Shown piece after piece: positions 31,781 through 33,349 of a DNA stretch of 33,349 bases (the stretch's first letter is position 1; the number at the start of each line of letters is the position of its first letter). The stretch covers positions 1 to 33,349 of the forward strand of contig QKIY01000013.1 in NCBI GenBank assembly GCA_003250975.1. Direction: 5' to 3'. Both the position numbers and the translations under genes were made by a program. Origin of the DNA: Gammaproteobacteria bacterium. GTDB lineage: Bacteria; Pseudomonadota; Gammaproteobacteria; Eutrophobiales; Eutrophobiaceae. A model generated the notes under the pieces. The model had not been told where the DNA came from. It made no database searches and saw only the letters and a list, made by a program, of their open reading frames with translations.

Positions 31781-33298
31781 TCAGGCTTGACTCAGGCTGC
31801 GATCCAGACGGCGGTAATTAATAGCTTCGCCAAGGTGATTGATCTGGATGTTGTCCTCTGAGGCCAGGTCGGCAATGGTGCGGGCGACTTTTAGTATACG
31901 GTGCATGGCACGGACCGAAAGTTGCAGGCTTGCAATGGCCTGTTCAAGGAATGCTTTGCCTTTGTCATCCAGTGCGCAGTATTTCTCCACTTCCCTGTTG
32001 TTCATTGCCTGGTTAGGTTTGCCACAGCGTTGCATCTGCCGTTCCCAGCCCGAGATGACCCTTTTCTGTACGCAATGACTGTCCTCGGCAGATTTTTCCA
32101 TCGCGGATTTCAGGATTTCTTTTGAAATATTGGGGACCTCCACATGAAGGTCAATCCGGTCCAGCAACGGGCCGGAAATCCGCTGGCGGTAGCGACGCAC
32201 CTGGTCCTCCGTACAATGGCAACGCCCTGAAGGATCTCCCAGGTAACCGCAGGGGCAGGGATTCATGGCCGCGACCAGCTGAAAACGCGCCGGAAATTCT
32301 GCCTGTTGTGCCGCGCGCGAAATGGTGATGCGGCCTGACTCAAGGGGTTCACGCAGGACTTCGAGGACACGCCGGTCGAACTCCGGCAATTCATCCAGGA
32401 ACAAGACGCCATGGTGAGCCAGCGAGATCTCGCCAGGCCTCGGCTGGCTACCGCCGCCAACCAGGGCCACGCCAGAGGCCGTGTGGTGGGGATTGCGGAA
32501 CGGTCGTATCTTCCATTGCCTTCTGTTAAAACCCTGACTGCTGATAGAGGCGACCGCCGCCGATTCCAGTGCCTCAAAGTCGCTCATCGGCGGCATAATC
32601 CCGGGCAGGCGTTCAGCCAGCATCGTCTTTCCGGTCCCGGGCGGACCCATCATGATCAGGTTATGGCGGCCCGCGGCGGCGATCTCCAACGCGCGCTTCG
32701 CCAGGTGTTGTCCGCGCACCTCGGCGAGGTCACTGGCCGGTGCCGTATAAACGGGGACCTGATCCTGCGCGAAGGGCTCAATCATCTCTTTTCCACTTAA
32801 ATGTGCGCAGACATCCATCATGTGTCTAGCAGGCAAGATCCGGATCCCCGTTACCAGTCCCGCCTCACCGGCGTTCGTACCCGGCAAGATCAACTGGCGT
32901 CCCTGTTGTTGTACGGCGTGGGCGACAGGGATCAAACCTCGGACCGGCCGCATTTCCCCGGTCAGGGCCAGTTCGCCGATAAATTCATAATGATCCAGGT
33001 CCTTGCCGGGCAGTTGTCCCGAGGCGGCCAGGATACCGATGGCTATGGCAAGGTCAAAGCGGCCACCTTCCTTGGGCAGATCAGCGGGTGCCATGTTAAT
33101 GGTGATGCGCCGCAGGGGGAACTCGAAGTGATTGTTGATTATCGCGCTACGTACGCGGTCCTTACTTTCCTTAACGGCTGCCTCGGGAAGCCCGACAATT
33201 GAAAGGCTCGGCAGGCCCCGGCTGAGGTGAACCTCCACTGTAACCAACGGGGCATCGATCCCCACCTGCGCACGGCTGTATACGATCGCTATACTCAT
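31781..33298 (-). CDS. YifB-type Mg-chelatase-like AAA+ ATPase
   Basis: About 505 residues from ATG at 33298, which has an AGGGAAG site close upstream. An N-terminal ChlI-like domain (MSIAIVYSRAQVGIDAPLV... GLPEAAVKESKDRVRSAI) precedes an AAA+ module with Walker A GPPGTGKTM and Walker B GVLFLDELPEF, the arginine-finger region, the Cys segment NPCPCGYLGD (possible metal site) and a C-terminal Mg-chelatase domain (SVRAMHRILKVARTIADLA). This is the ComM/YifB family; ComM acts as a branch-migration helicase in natural transformation, though not all members are tested. The frame is open to 33346, but no better start is seen. The 5' part is within the window. Confidence 0.93.
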   Translation of the reverse strand: MSIAIVYSRAQVGIDAPLVTVEVHLSRGLPSLSIVGLPEAAVKESKDRVRSAIINNHFEFPLRRITINMAPADLPKEGGRFDLAIAIGILAASGQLPGKDLDHYEFIGELALTGEMRPVRGLIPVAHAVQQQGRQLILPGTNAGEAGLVTGIRILPARHMMDVCAHLSGKEMIEPFAQDQVPVYTAPASDLAEVRGQHLAKRALEIAAAGRHNLIMMGPPGTGKTMLAERLPGIMPPMSDFEALESAAVASISSQGFNRRQWKIRPFRNPHHTASGVALVGGGSQPRPGEISLAHHGVLFLDELPEFDRRVLEVLREPLESGRITISRAAQQAEFPARFQLVAAMNPCPCGYLGDPSGRCHCTEDQVRRYRQRISGPLLDRIDLHVEVPNISKEILKSAMEKSAEDSHCVQKRVISGWERQMQRCGKPNQAMNNREVEKYCALDDKGKAFLEQAIASLQLSVRAMHRILKVARTIADLASEDNIQINHLGEAINYRRLDRSLSQA

Positions 33299-33349
33299 CT
33301 TCCCTGACCTCTCCTCCCTAAGTGCCTGCTTCAAGATAGCAGGCATTCC

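Overview
The window looks like a chromosomal segment of a gammaproteobacterium with intermediate GC content. The evidence is the conserved apaG-apaH pair next to a YifB-type Mg-chelatase-like ATPase, a class I polyhydroxyalkanoate (PHA) locus with phasin and an exported depolymerase, an Blc-type lipocalin, and an HvfA-type Cys-repeat peptide, a family common in this class. No rRNA, tRNA, CRISPR array, integrase or transposase was seen. Species cannot be named from the sequence alone.

Layout. 25-459 (-) is a universal stress protein. 758-6958 (+) is an envelope-rich accessory stretch: two paralogous four-helix membrane proteins (one with an inserted coiled coil), an alpha/beta hydrolase, four small lipoproteins (two of them a tandem duplicate pair), a PEGA-like exported protein and a lipocalin. 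6998-14196 (-) holds a flavodoxin-fold reductase, then a tight operon in the order HvfA-like precursor, ThDP-dependent acetolactate-synthase-like enzyme, membrane-anchored FMN glutamate-synthase-like protein and DoxX, and upstream of it a TolB/TPR signalling-type protein. 14511-15130 (-) has two small unknown genes. 15420-18519 (+) has a DUF899 thioredoxin-like protein, an orphan ECF/CbiM-type permease, an exported degenerate zincin-like protein and a PflX-type radical SAM protein. 18539-22756 has DUF2237 and then the PHA locus (depolymerase, phasin, a small uORF and PhaC). 22910-28174 has a cupredoxin, DUF3592, OsmC, DUF2269, a YdjM-like membrane hydrolase, an NhaP-type antiporter and a TetR regulator. 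28290-30399 (+) has a dual-specificity phosphatase and two His-rich envelope proteins. 30459-33298 (-) has apaH, apaG and yifB.

The strongest candidate for an undescribed system is the operon at 7963-12086. It starts with an exported peptide of six EGKCG motifs and the NPF leader-type element of HvfA oxazolone/thioamide copper-binding RiPP precursors, and it ends with a DoxX protein, a usual partner of such precursors. Between them, where HvfB (DUF692) and HvfC are expected, there is instead a ThDP enzyme and a membrane-tethered FMN/[3Fe-4S] glutamate-synthase-domain protein. The genes are tightly spaced and share one strand. Either the precursor is modified in trans, or this is a metal- or redox-stress operon in which different chemistry accompanies the peptide.

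Two further themes recur. One is metal handling (cupredoxin, DUF2946 and outer-membrane channel with His-rich segments, CbiM-like permease, HvfA). The other is stress response (UspA, OsmC, DUF899, lipocalin, possible ECF-sigma-like promoters).
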